From Candidatus Epilinea brevis (GTDB taxonomy: Bacteria; Chloroflexota; Anaerolineae; Epilineales; Epilineaceae): a stretch of DNA of 64,000 bases. Position 1 is the first letter of the stretch, and every line of letters begins with the position of its first letter. A program made the position numbers and the translations under genes. The stretch lies in assembly GCA_016710785.1 (NCBI GenBank), contig JADJUE010000009.1:124001-188000 (forward strand). Direction: 5' to 3'. A model generated the notes under the pieces. That model did not search any database. It had not been told where the DNA came from and saw only the letters and a list, made by a program, of their open reading frames with translations. Shown here in pieces: positions 41,895 to 50,784 of this stretch.

Positions 41895-43027
41895 GCGCCT
41901 TCCGCCTTCGCCGATGGATCGTGCCGGCCCTCGCCGCCGTCGGCGCAGCTGGCCAGTTGGCGGCATGCCGCGCCGGCGCCGTTCTTGGCCCGCGCGCTAC
42001 CCCGACCGCGGCGGTCACGGCCATCCCGACGGCCTCGGCAACGCCCCTTGCCAGCCCCACACCTACCGCTCATCCGCTGCAGATCCGTTGGCTGAGGGAG
42101 CGGCAGTATGCGGCCACCCCGCTGCTCACCGAAACCGAGCTGCCTTCCGGTGCGGGCTACGACCGCAGTGTCGTCAGCTACCTCAGCGACGGCCTGCGCA
42201 TCCGCGCCCTCTTGACGGTGCCTCAGGGCGCCCCACCCGCCACCGGCTGGCCGGTCGTGGTCTTCAACCATGGCTACATCCCGCCCGCGCAATACCGCAC
42301 AACCGAACGCTACGTGGCCTACGTGGATGCCTTTGCCCGGGCGGGCTACATCGTGCTCAAGAGCGACTACCGCGGCCACGGGTCATCTGAAGGGCAGGCT
42401 GGCGGCGGCTATGGCAGCCCCAACTACACTGTCGACGTGCTGCACGGCCTCGCTGCGGTGCGCGCCCATCCGCTGGCCGACCCGGCGAGGGTGGGGATGT
42501 GGGGCCATTCGATGGGGGGCTGGATCACACTCCGCAGCATGGTGGTCACGGACACGGTGAAGGCCGGCGTCATCTGGGCGGGCGTGGTGGGTTCCTACGA
42601 CGACCTCTTCCAGCGCTGGCGCCGCCCCGGTGCTCCGACGGCTGGTGCTCCGACGGCTGGTGCTCCGCCGGCCGGTGCACCGACGGCCGCCGCCACGCGG
42701 CGCAGCAGTTGGCGCACGGACCTGGTGGCACGCTTTGGCAGCCCTGAGGACAACCCGGAGTTCTGGAGCAGCATCTCCGCCAATGCCTTCCTCAGCGATA
42801 TCGCGGGTCCTCTGCAACTGCATCATGGCGATGCCGACAAGGACGTGCCGCTGCTGTTCTCCGAGATCCTGGCGCAGGGCATGGCGGATGCGGGACGGGA
42901 GGCCGAGCTCTTCGTCTACCCGGGGGACGATCACAACCTGTCGGCGAACCTGCGAACGGCGCTGAGCCGTTCGGTGGCGTTCTTCGACCAGCACGTCAAG
43001 GCCGCCCCCGCAGCCCCGTCTCCCTGA
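41891..43027 (+). CDS. Lipoprotein alpha/beta hydrolase (S9/dienelactone-hydrolase-like)
   Basis: A 378-residue protein whose GTG start overlaps the gyrB stop (GTGA). A lipobox (GQLAACR) predicts a lipid-anchored extracellular enzyme, followed by a short Thr/Pro linker. The fold is an alpha/beta hydrolase: FNHGYIPPAQYRTTERY, the nucleophile elbow GHSMGGW (Ser207) and a C-terminal DDHNLS His region. Residues 247-266 contain four GAPTA-like units encoded by a 15-bp tandem repeat, probably in a lid or loop. It resembles acylaminoacyl peptidases and esterases; the substrate is unknown. Confidence 0.85.
   Translation: MSAFRLRRWIVPALAAVGAAGQLAACRAGAVLGPRATPTAAVTAIPTASATPLASPTPTAHPLQIRWLRERQYAATPLLTETELPSGAGYDRSVVSYLSDGLRIRALLTVPQGAPPATGWPVVVFNHGYIPPAQYRTTERYVAYVDAFARAGYIVLKSDYRGHGSSEGQAGGGYGSPNYTVDVLHGLAAVRAHPLADPARVGMWGHSMGGWITLRSMVVTDTVKAGVIWAGVVGSYDDLFQRWRRPGAPTAGAPTAGAPPAGAPTAAATRRSSWRTDLVARFGSPEDNPEFWSSISANAFLSDIAGPLQLHHGDADKDVPLLFSEILAQGMADAGREAELFVYPGDDHNLSANLRTALSRSVAFFDQHVKAAPAAPSP
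42629..42688 (+). repeat. Four 15-bp tandem repeats inside the hydrolase gene
   Basis: Two identical copies of ggtgctccgacggct (42629-42658) are followed by two copies with one or two changes (to 42688). They encode Gly-Ala-Pro-Thr-Ala units in frame, so copy-number change would only lengthen a loop. Confidence 0.9.
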
Positions 43028-43056
43028 GACCGCCCCCGTCTGGGTGGACACCGTAT

Positions 43057-43126
43057 CAGGCGAACGGCCGCCTCGTCCGACGTGAAGCGGGCGGCCCCCC
43101 TTGCGGAAGACCGCCCGTTTCGCCTG
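43057..43126. terminator. Compound hairpin between convergent genes
   Basis: An outer stem (CAGGCGAACGG at 43057 with CCGTTTCGCCTG at 43115-43126, one bulge) and an alternative inner stem (CGGGCGG 43088-43094 with CCGCCCG 43111-43117, then TTT) share bases. Placed between convergent genes, it may end transcription from both sides. The rest of the 224-bp gap shows nothing else. Confidence 0.5.
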
Positions 43127-43251
43127 CAAGGATCCGTTCAACAGGCCCGACGCGCTGCTATGAAAATGCGCCGCGCTCCAGCCGCCGTTTCATGGTCCGG
43201 CCGGTGTGCTTGCCGCACATGCGCGCCTCGGCGCGAGGGTTGAGGCTTGAC

Positions 43252-44028
43252 TCAGTTGCCCGCCGACTTGAACAGGGCCATGGCCGCGCCGCTGGGCGTG
43301 GTGATGACGCTCATGCGGCCCTGACCAGGGACATCCATCGGCTCGGCCAACACCTGCCCGCCTAGCCCCGCCACCTGTGCGGTAGAGGCGTCGACGTCGT
43401 CCACCAGCACATAGAAGAGCCAATGCGATCGGCCAGCGGCGCCATCTGGATGCCGCATGAGGCCGCCGGGATTCATCGCCTCCTCGCCCTGCGTCCAGAG
43501 CCAGTAAGGTCGGCCGCCCATGTCGATCTCATGGCAGCCCCAGCCCAGGACCTTGCCGTAGAAGGCCTGCGCGCCGGCGGGATCCGTGGTGACCAGCTCC
43601 CACCAGCAGAAGCGCCCGGGGCCCCAGTCGCCTTCGGGCAGCATGGACGCATCCGTCGCCGGCTCCAACAGCGAGAAGACGGCGCCGCTGGGATCCATGG
43701 CGACGGCGGTGCGCCCGACATCGGGGATCGGCATGGCGGGCGACAGGACCTTGCCGCCTTCGGCAGCGACGGTGGCCAGGGCCAGGTCGATGTCGGAAAC
43801 AACGACATAACCGACCCAATGCGCGGTGACCGCCTCGACCTCGGACATGTCGATGATGCCCCCGACGCCGGTCTCACCGGCCATCAGCATCGCGTAGCTG
43901 CCCATGTCGCCCATGTCGCGCTCGGCCACCGTCCAGCCGATGAGGGGCTTGAGGAAGGCGAGGTCGGCGTCCTCGTCCTTGCTCATGAGGTCGTGCCACA
44001 TGAAGCGGCCGTGGTTGACGTGTGCCAT
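43252..44028 (-). CDS. VOC-superfamily protein with two glyoxalase-like domains
   Basis: A 258-residue protein made of two VOC (glyoxalase/bleomycin-resistance-fold) domains. The first opens with HGRFMWHDLMSKDEDADLAF and the second with GRFCWWELVTTDPAGAQAFY. Phrases such as VAMDPSGAVFSLLEP and VITTPSGAAMALFK close the two halves. Members bind a metal or small ligand in a paired barrel, and many are of unknown function. ATG 44028 is chosen because AGGAGT lies 5 nt upstream; a longer frame would start at 44079. Not clearly in an operon. Confidence 0.9.
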   Translation of the reverse strand: MAHVNHGRFMWHDLMSKDEDADLAFLKPLIGWTVAERDMGDMGSYAMLMAGETGVGGIIDMSEVEAVTAHWVGYVVVSDIDLALATVAAEGGKVLSPAMPIPDVGRTAVAMDPSGAVFSLLEPATDASMLPEGDWGPGRFCWWELVTTDPAGAQAFYGKVLGWGCHEIDMGGRPYWLWTQGEEAMNPGGLMRHPDGAAGRSHWLFYVLVDDVDASTAQVAGLGGQVLAEPMDVPGQGRMSVITTPSGAAMALFKSAGN

Positions 44029-44277
44029 GTTGACTCCTGTGCTTACGGGTGTCGCGGGGGCGACGGCGGTTGCTGCCATACGAGGAGCATAGCACAGATG
44101 TTCTGAGTGCCCAAGCTCTGAACCCGTGACCGCCGGCTGACGGGCCCGGCCGGAGGAGGTCCGGCGCCGCGGCCGCCGCCCACGCGCCCCTGCGCGCTGC
44201 TACAATTGGCCTCGACAGCCAACGGGCGGTCCGACCGACGGGCCGCGCTGAACCTGCGCCAAGGAGCGCCGCGCTTG

Positions 44278-45582
44278 ATGTTCCAGATCATCGACGGGCT
44301 GCCGGGACCTCTTCCGCAGATCTGCTACTTCTTCCTGGCCCTCTTTCCCCTGGTGATGATCCATGAGCTGGGTCACTTCGTCCTGGCCAAGCTGAACAAG
44401 GTCCGCGTGGACGAGTTCGGCATCGGCTTTCCGCCGCGGCTGCTGAAGCTCTTCACCCATGGCGGAACCGACTACACCATCAACCTGCTGCCCCTGGGCG
44501 GCTTCGTGCGCCTGGCGGGCGAGGATGATCCCTCCGTGCCCGGCGCCTTCGCGTCGCGGCCCAAGATGGCGCGGGCGGCTGTCCTGTTCGCCGGGCCCAT
44601 GGCCAACTTCCTTCTGGCCGCCGGGTTGCTCAGTGCCCTGGCCTTGCTCATGGGCGTGCCGGCCGAGGTGTCGGAGAAGGTCCCCCTGGTGCATGTGGGA
44701 ACGGTCGTGGACGGCGGGGCGGCGGAGAAGGCCGGCATCCTGGCGGACGATGTCGTGCTGGCCATCGATGGCCAGTCGCTGGGCGCCCTGGCCCAGGCTT
44801 CGACGTCCAAACCGGAGGCGTCCGAGACCGCGGCCATCCGGGCGCTGATGGATGTCACCAACGCCCGCGGCGGCAAGCCGATGGCGGTCACCGTCCTGCG
44901 CGGCGCGCAGTTCATCGCTTTTCAAGCAGACGCGAAGCGGATCACCACCGAGCCGGCAGCGGGCTTCGATGCCCTCAGCGGCGTCGCGGTGACCCAGGTG
45001 GTTCAGGGCGATGGATCGGTGCGCGCGGGCGATCTGATCTGGGACTTCGAAGGTTCGGCCGCCACCGAGCCGCTGGTGGTGCGCGGGTCGCCCAGCATCC
45101 TGGAGCTGACGATGACGCCGCGTCCGGACGCCGACACGGGGCGGGCGATCATCGGCGTACAGATCGGGCCGCCGACCATGCGCGACTTCATCAGTTGGCC
45201 CGCCGCCATGGTCCATGGCCCGGTGAAGACGGTGCAGATCATGGGCGCCATGGTGAGCGGCCTGGTGGCCATGGTGCGCTCGCCGAGCACGGCCGACATC
45301 GCCGGTCCGGTGGGCATCAGCCGCCTCAGCCAGCAGTTCGCGAGGCAGGGCTGGGAGGACTTCCTGCTCTTCATGTCCCTGTTGTCGATCAACCTTGGGG
45401 TGATCAACCTGCTTCCGATCCCGGCCCTCGATGGCGGACGGCTCATCTTCATCCTGGTGGAAGCCCTGCGCGGCCGGCGCATCGAACCCAGCCGCGAGGC
45501 GGTGGTGCATCTGGTGGGTTTCGCCCTGGTCATCGGCCTGATGCTGGCCATCACGGCCTTCGAAGTCTTCGGCACGCGCTGA
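44278..45582 (+). CDS. rseP: RseP-type site-2 intramembrane metalloprotease (M50)
   Basis: A 434-residue membrane protease that cuts transmembrane segments such as those of anti-sigma factors. The HELGH motif (residues 29-33) and the late NLLPIPALDGGRLIFIL motif supply the zinc ligands. A PDZ-like domain covers residues ~115-300 with an interrupted second half. The AAGGAG at 44261 suggests TTG 44275 or ATG 44278 as start; a longer frame from 44206 overlaps a likely -10 box (TACAAT, 44201-44206). The HEAT-repeat gene follows after 24 bp. Confidence 0.92.
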   Translation: MFQIIDGLPGPLPQICYFFLALFPLVMIHELGHFVLAKLNKVRVDEFGIGFPPRLLKLFTHGGTDYTINLLPLGGFVRLAGEDDPSVPGAFASRPKMARAAVLFAGPMANFLLAAGLLSALALLMGVPAEVSEKVPLVHVGTVVDGGAAEKAGILADDVVLAIDGQSLGALAQASTSKPEASETAAIRALMDVTNARGGKPMAVTVLRGAQFIAFQADAKRITTEPAAGFDALSGVAVTQVVQGDGSVRAGDLIWDFEGSAATEPLVVRGSPSILELTMTPRPDADTGRAIIGVQIGPPTMRDFISWPAAMVHGPVKTVQIMGAMVSGLVAMVRSPSTADIAGPVGISRLSQQFARQGWEDFLLFMSLLSINLGVINLLPIPALDGGRLIFILVEALRGRRIEPSREAVVHLVGFALVIGLMLAITAFEVFGTR

Positions 45583-45606
45583 TGCGCCTGGAGCCTGGAG
45601 CCTGAC

Positions 45607-46710
45607 ATGATCGACCCGCGTGGACTCTTCGCCGACATGGCGGAGGATGACGACGACCCCTTCTTTCTGGAGCCGCCGGATTTCGCGGGTGCCCTGGCGC
45701 GGCTGCGCGCCGGTGAGCGCCTTCGGCCGGGGCAGATGCGCCATCTGTCCTACGCCAGGCCCTCCGACATTCCGGCTTGGATGGCCTATTGGAACGACCT
45801 GGATGCCGCCCGCCGCCGCGAGCTGGTCACGCAGCTGGTGGACCAGGCCGAGTCGGATCTGCATGCCGGGTTCGGCCTGCTGCTCGAGCCGCTCATGGAC
45901 GACGACGATCCGGAGGTGCGCGCCCAGGCCATCGACGGTCTCTGGGAGCGACAGGACGAAGCCTTCGCCCGGCGCTTGACGCAAGTGCTCGGCGACGACC
46001 CGGACGACGCGGTGCGGGCGCGGGCGGCATTTGCCCTGGGGGCCTTCATGCTGCAGGCGGAGGAAGACGACGGCTGGACCCCGGCCATGGAGACCAGCCT
46101 TCAGGCGCTCATGGATGTGGCGGCCGACGAGTCCCTGGCATCGGAGCTGCGACGGCAGGCCCTGGCCGCCGCCGCCCATTCCGGCCGATCGGCGCTGAGC
46201 GCCTGGATCGAGAGCTTCCTGGCGGCTGACGACAGCCTCTTGCGGGCCGGCGGGCTGCGCGCCGCGGGCCATGCCATGGACCGCTCCTTCAGCCGCGAGA
46301 TCCTGGAACACATGGACCTGCCGGACCCGCTCCTGCGGCACGAGGCGGCTGCGGCGGCCGGCGATCTCGCGCTGGCCGAGGCGGTGCCCAACCTGTCCAA
46401 TCTGGCGGAGTTCGATCTGGAACTCGAGGTGCGCATGATGGCGGTGCATGCGCTGGGCGGCATCGGCAGCAAGTCGGCGGTGCGGGCCCTGAAGCGGGTG
46501 CAGTCCCGCCTGGACCCGGAAGAGGATGAGGACCTGGACGAGGCGGTGGAGGATGCCCTGGCCACCGCCGAGCTGATGGGCGACCTCAGCGTCATGGCCG
46601 CCGATCTGCATGACGCGGACGATGAGGATGAAGCGGACGATGAGGCCCTGGACGAGGCCATCGACGATGACGCCGACTTCGACGACCTGGACGATGACGT
46701 CGAGCGCTGA
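45607..46710 (+). CDS. Acidic HEAT-repeat protein
   Basis: A 367-residue protein rich in Asp/Glu. Residues ~80-300 contain HEAT-like helical repeats (DPEVRAQAIDGLWERQDEAF; LRHEAAAAAGDLALAEAVPN; EVRMMAVHALGGIGSKSAVR). The last ~45 residues are almost only Asp, Glu, Ala and Leu. Such proteins bind other proteins. The gene lies between an rseP-type protease and an uncharacterised gene, probably in one operon, so a part in envelope or protein-quality control is possible but not shown. GGAG precedes the ATG. Confidence 0.8.
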   Translation: MIDPRGLFADMAEDDDDPFFLEPPDFAGALARLRAGERLRPGQMRHLSYARPSDIPAWMAYWNDLDAARRRELVTQLVDQAESDLHAGFGLLLEPLMDDDDPEVRAQAIDGLWERQDEAFARRLTQVLGDDPDDAVRARAAFALGAFMLQAEEDDGWTPAMETSLQALMDVAADESLASELRRQALAAAAHSGRSALSAWIESFLAADDSLLRAGGLRAAGHAMDRSFSREILEHMDLPDPLLRHEAAAAAGDLALAEAVPNLSNLAEFDLELEVRMMAVHALGGIGSKSAVRALKRVQSRLDPEEDEDLDEAVEDALATAELMGDLSVMAADLHDADDEDEADDEALDEAIDDDADFDDLDDDVER

Positions 46711-46772
46711 TGGATGCCGGGCGGCCCGAGCCGGCGCGGACTGCCGACCGGAGCCGCTGAGAGGATCCGGGC

Positions 46773-47678
46773 ATGGCCAACGCTGATGCGCAGCCGGAGT
46801 CGGTCGCCGAGCGGCTCAACCTTCGCTGTCGACAAGCGCTGCGCGTGGCGGCATCGTCGGCGCCCGGCGCGCCGGCGGCCTTCGCCGCCCGGCTTCGCCG
46901 CGAATCGCTGGAGCTGGCCCAGGTGGGGGGCGCGCGGATGGCGGCCTTCTACGTCGCCTTGGCCCGTCTGATAGAGGGCGAGCCGCTGGACGCCGCGCTG
47001 GCGGGTGTCGAGGATCCCTTCCGCACAGGGCTGCGTTCGGTGGCCGCCGACCTGGACATGGTCAGGGCCCAGGCGCGACCCCCCGAACCGGAAGGTCCAC
47101 CGGAGGCCGAGGCGGTGGCCCAGTTGGCCTCGCGGGTAGCCACGGTGCTGCGGGCGCGCGATCGGGCGGGGGCCAGGTCGCTGGCCGAAGCCTTGGATGA
47201 AGCGGGTCGCACGCCGGGGCTGGATCCGGATGCGGGCGACTACCTGCTGGTGTTGCGGCGCGTGTTGGAAGGGCGCAAGGTGCAGGCCGAGGCCCTGGCC
47301 CTGGCCGAGCCCTACCGCTCGGCCTACTTCAGCCTGGACCTGCTCATGCGTGGCGCGTCACCGCTGCCGGCCTTGCTGGAGCGGGTGCGACATAACGCAA
47401 AGCTGGTGCTGCTCGCCGGTAGCGACGATGCGCGGGCGGCCCTGGACGCCGTGCTCGCCGATCTGGAAGCGCGCGCCGCGCGCGCCGAGGGAGCGCCGGA
47501 GCGGTTGGCAGAGTTCGTGAGCGCGGTGCGGGCGCTGTTGGGCGGGGACGACGGGGCAGGGCAAGCGGCGAGGGATGCCGCGGGATCGATCGCGGCCTGG
47601 CGCGTACAGAGCTTCGACGACGCGCATCTGGACGCGGCCTGGCAGGGCATCGGGAAAGCGACGGAAGCGAGGCGCTGA
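46773..47678 (+). CDS. Helical protein of unknown function
   Basis: A 301-residue protein that I do not recognise. It is predicted soluble, Ala/Leu/Arg/Glu-rich and helical throughout, with no signal peptide and no membrane segment. Landmarks are FAARLRRESLELAQVGGARM near the N-terminus and LALAEPYRSAYFSLDLLMRG around residues 170-190. It starts 62 bp after the HEAT-repeat gene, with GAGAGGAT as ribosome binding site, so it is likely the third gene of the rseP operon. It may be a helical-repeat partner, but nothing firm can be said. Confidence 0.7.
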   Translation: MANADAQPESVAERLNLRCRQALRVAASSAPGAPAAFAARLRRESLELAQVGGARMAAFYVALARLIEGEPLDAALAGVEDPFRTGLRSVAADLDMVRAQARPPEPEGPPEAEAVAQLASRVATVLRARDRAGARSLAEALDEAGRTPGLDPDAGDYLLVLRRVLEGRKVQAEALALAEPYRSAYFSLDLLMRGASPLPALLERVRHNAKLVLLAGSDDARAALDAVLADLEARAARAEGAPERLAEFVSAVRALLGGDDGAGQAARDAAGSIAAWRVQSFDDAHLDAAWQGIGKATEARR

Positions 47679-47703
47679 TCGGCGCGCGCCCCGCACCCGC
47701 CGA

Positions 47704-48105
47704 TCAACCCCGGCGGCCGAGCAGTCGCACCAGCTCTGCCTGGCGCATCCATAGCAGCAGCGCGGCGCAGAACGCCACCGCTACCGCCATGCCGAAGAGC
47801 AGGCCACCGTCGCCCTGGACGACGATGCCCAGAGGGGTGAACAGGTGGCCGCTGATGGCCCCCAGCATCAGCAGCAGGGCCAGGAGCGCACCGGCGACGA
47901 TGGACGGCCCGAACAGCAGCAGGACGCTGGCGATCAGCTCCGCGATGCCCGTGCCGTAGCGCAGCAGCGGCTCGCCGCCCACGGTCTCGAAGATGAACTT
48001 GGATTCCGGCGCGCCGGTGAACTTGAAGAAGAGTGTCTGCAGCAAGATCGCGGCGATGACCAGGCGCAGCACACGGTCGGTCCACATTCGGGCGTTGGCG
48101 GACAT
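47704..48105 (-). CDS. DoxX-family membrane protein
   Basis: A 133-residue protein with four predicted membrane helices, in the DoxX/DoxD-like family. LRLVIAAILLQTLFFKFTGA is the typical first helix with its charged end, and the last helix reads GMAVAVAFCAALLLWMR. AAGGA lies 7 nt upstream of the start at 48105. The family includes small membrane proteins of uncertain function, some linked to redox stress. It is divergent from the DUF1800 gene; the ~270-bp gap between them shows no clear promoter. Confidence 0.82.
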   Translation of the reverse strand: MSANARMWTDRVLRLVIAAILLQTLFFKFTGAPESKFIFETVGGEPLLRYGTGIAELIASVLLLFGPSIVAGALLALLLMLGAISGHLFTPLGIVVQGDGGLLFGMAVAVAFCAALLLWMRQAELVRLLGRRG

Positions 48106-48372
48106 GGTCGGTCCTTTCTGACAGGGAGAAGTGGTCGCGGGGATGCGCCGGCTCGGATGTTCCGAATCCCCCCAGAGCTTACCCCTGGTCGGGGCGGCGG
48201 TCGAACCCCGGGTGGGCCGATCGGAAGCGGACCCGCATCTGATCAGGTACCGCCGCCTAAGACTCCTGGCTGAGGGGGTGTCTGAATGGGCGTGCGCGAG
48301 CCGCCTGCATGCCCCGCAAAGCCGGTCTCGGCTTCGTGGACGTCCGATTCATCACCCGCTTCGGAGCCAACC

Positions 48373-49998
48373 ATGCCCTCCCTCAGCGCCGGACCGCTCA
48401 CCCGCCGCCGCCTGCTGGCCCTGGGCGGACTGGCGACAGCCGCAAATGACCCAGTCGCCGTCGCCGCGAGCGGCGATCAGCGTGGCGCCAACCGCCGCCC
48501 GGCCTTGTCCTGGTCCGCCCGCGCCAGCGCCGACATGCCCCCGCCCGACCCCGCGACGCACCTGCTCAGTCGCTGCGCCTGGGGCGCCACGCCAGCCGAT
48601 CTGGCGCGGGTGGCGGCCCTGGGGATGCCCGGCTGGATCGACGAGCAGCTGGACCCGGCGACCATCGACGCCGGCGCGGTGGAGGGGCTGCTGGCTGCAG
48701 GCATTCCCGACCTGTCCTTGAACCTGGCGCAGCTGGAGGTGCTGAATCAGCACACCTACCGCGTGACGGACGCCTTGAATGCCGCCACGCTGTACCGCCA
48801 GGTCTACAGCCCACGCCGCCTGCAAGAGGCCATGGTGGACTTCTGGAGCGACCACTTCTCCATCAACCAGTACATGGAAGGCGCTACCTGGCACAAACTG
48901 ATCGACGACCGCGATGTCATCCGTCCCCACGCGCTGGGCAGTTTCAAAGACTTGCTCACCGCCTCGGCGCGCTCGGTGGCCATGCTGATCTACCTCAACA
49001 ACGAGCTGAACCGCAGTGGGCAGCTCAATGAGAACTACGCCCGCGAGATCCTGGAGCTGCACACCCTGGGTGTGGCCGTGGACGGCCAGCCCTACACCGA
49101 GGCCGACGTGCTGGAGGTGGCGCGCTGCTTCACCGGCTGGGCCTGGGCCAATCGCAATGGTGACCCGCACTATGGCGCCTTCCGCTTCTATGCTGATCGC
49201 CATGACCAGGGCATCAAGCAGGTGCTGGGCCAGACCATCCCCGCCGGCGGCGGCGAACGGGATGCCCTGGTGGTGATCGACCAGCTCTGCCGCCATCCGG
49301 CCACGGCGCGATTTCTGGCAACGAAGCTGGTCCGCCGCTTCGTGGGCGACGATCCGCTGGCTGACCTATCGCAGCTGGTGGATCGGGTGGCCGAGGCCTT
49401 TCTGGTCAATGACGGCGACATCAAGGCGATGCTGCGGGTGCTGCTCAACGCGCCGGAGTTCATGGCCTCCTTCGGCCGCCATGGTGGGCGGCTCAACCGG
49501 CCGATGGAGCTGGCGGTCAGGATGATGCGCGTTACCGGCGTCCCTCAAGGCCTCCTCCTCCCCACCCTCGGCGATCCGAAGCTGCCCTTCCACCAGTGGT
49601 ACAGCAGCCTGGTGGGCTGGGACGGCCTTCTCAACCACATGGGCCAGGTGCCCTTCGCCTGGCTGACACCGGACGGCTACCCGGACCAGAAGGAGAACTG
49701 GACCTCTTCGGTGGTCATGGTCTACCGTTGGAACCTGGGCCTGGCGATGGCCGAGGGCCGCGTGGCGCCGGGCTTCCGACCGCGTCTGCACCGGCCGGCC
49801 GATCTGGCGTCGGCCGCGGAGATCGTCGATCACTGGATCCGGCGGCTGATAGGACGCGCCATGCTAGCGGCCGACCGGGACACCCTGCTGGCCTGGTTCA
49901 CGAACGGCGGCACGCTGAGCCTGGCCCAAGCCGCGGCGCAGCGCGAGGATGGGCTGATCGCCCTGATCCTGGATAGCCCCTACTTTCAATGGCGATAG
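48373..49998 (+). CDS. DUF1800 family protein, Tat-type signal
   Basis: A 541-residue protein of the DUF1800 family. The N-terminus RRRLLALGGLA resembles a twin-arginine signal. Family features include HLLSRCAWGATPADLARVAA, QEAMVDFWSDHFSINQYME, NYAREILELHTLGVA and CFTGWAW, with the C-terminal RDTLLAWFTNGG. The function is unknown; DUF1800 genes are usually paired with a DUF1501 gene, which is missing here. ATG 48373 is preferred over 48286, since the extra 29 residues do not look like the family. Confidence 0.9.
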   Translation: MPSLSAGPLTRRRLLALGGLATAANDPVAVAASGDQRGANRRPALSWSARASADMPPPDPATHLLSRCAWGATPADLARVAALGMPGWIDEQLDPATIDAGAVEGLLAAGIPDLSLNLAQLEVLNQHTYRVTDALNAATLYRQVYSPRRLQEAMVDFWSDHFSINQYMEGATWHKLIDDRDVIRPHALGSFKDLLTASARSVAMLIYLNNELNRSGQLNENYAREILELHTLGVAVDGQPYTEADVLEVARCFTGWAWANRNGDPHYGAFRFYADRHDQGIKQVLGQTIPAGGGERDALVVIDQLCRHPATARFLATKLVRRFVGDDPLADLSQLVDRVAEAFLVNDGDIKAMLRVLLNAPEFMASFGRHGGRLNRPMELAVRMMRVTGVPQGLLLPTLGDPKLPFHQWYSSLVGWDGLLNHMGQVPFAWLTPDGYPDQKENWTSSVVMVYRWNLGLAMAEGRVAPGFRPRLHRPADLASAAEIVDHWIRRLIGRAMLAADRDTLLAWFTNGGTLSLAQAAAQREDGLIALILDSPYFQWR

Positions 49999-50003
49999 CT
50001 GGG

Positions 50004-50784
50004 ATGCGGATGGTGGACACGCGCGCATTGCCAGATCCGATCAAGCAGGCACCGATGGTCATCAACCTCTGGAGCGGACCGCGCAACGTCTCCACGGCCC
50101 TCATGTACAGCTTCGCCCAGCGCCCCGACACGCGGGTGCTGGACGAGCCGCTCTACGGGCATTACCTGCGGGTCAGCGGGGCGGCGCATCCGGCGGCGGC
50201 CGAGGTGATGGCGGCCATGGACTGCGATGGCGAGCGGGTCGTGCGCGACACCATTCTGGGGCCCTGGCGACCGGCCGCTGCTTTTCCTCAAGCAGATGGC
50301 CCACCACCTGGTGGACCTGGACGAGGGCTTCCTGGACGCCTGCGTCAACGTGCTCCTGATCCGCGACCCGCGGGAGATGCTGCCCAGCCTGGTCCGCCAG
50401 ATCCCCCAGCCCGTCCTGCGTGACACCGGCCTGGAGCGGCAATCGCGCCTGCTGTCGGACCTTCGCCGGCGCGGTCAGTCGCCACCTATCCTCGACGCCC
50501 GCGAACTGCTGCTGGCTCCGGCGGCGGTCCTGCGACAGCTCTGCGCCGTTCTAGGCATCCCCTTCGACCCGGCCATGCTCGCCTGGCCGGCCGGCCCGCG
50601 GCCGGAGGATGGGGTCTGGGCGCCGCACTGGTACCATAACGTCCACCGGAGCACGGGCTTCCAGCCCTATCGGCCGCGGACGGAGCCCTTCCCGGAATCG
50701 CTCCGGCCCTTGCTGGACGAATGCCTGCCCATCTACCTCGAGCTGTCCCGCGACGCCATCCGCGCATCGGAGCCTGAAGCGTGA
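50004..50784 (+). pseudogene. P-loop sulfotransferase-like protein, frameshifted
   Basis: Two frames together encode one ~260-residue protein. The first half has VINLWSGPRNVSTALMYSFA, where the phosphosulfate-binding SGPRNVSTAL loop is visible, and ends near 50260. The second half continues in the +1 frame with DRPLLFLKQMAHHLVDLDEG and NVLLIRDPREMLPSLVRQIP to 50784. Dropping one base in the GGGGCCC run at ~50258-50264 restores a continuous LGPGDRPLLFLK. The break may be real or an assembly error. The downstream aminotransferase overlaps its stop by 4 bp (GTGA). ATG 50004 is the assumed start; 49989 also exists. Confidence 0.75.

Noticed and set aside
39921..41966. A 681-codon minus-strand open frame opposite gyrB
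   Set aside because: It lies entirely over gyrB, which has every expected motif; the antisense translation shows no domain.
44200..46611. An 803-codon minus-strand open frame opposite the rseP and HEAT genes
   Set aside because: It mirrors two well-supported plus-strand genes. Its protein is a low-complexity His/Arg/Gly/Gln string with no family motif, as expected for antisense frames in GC-rich DNA.
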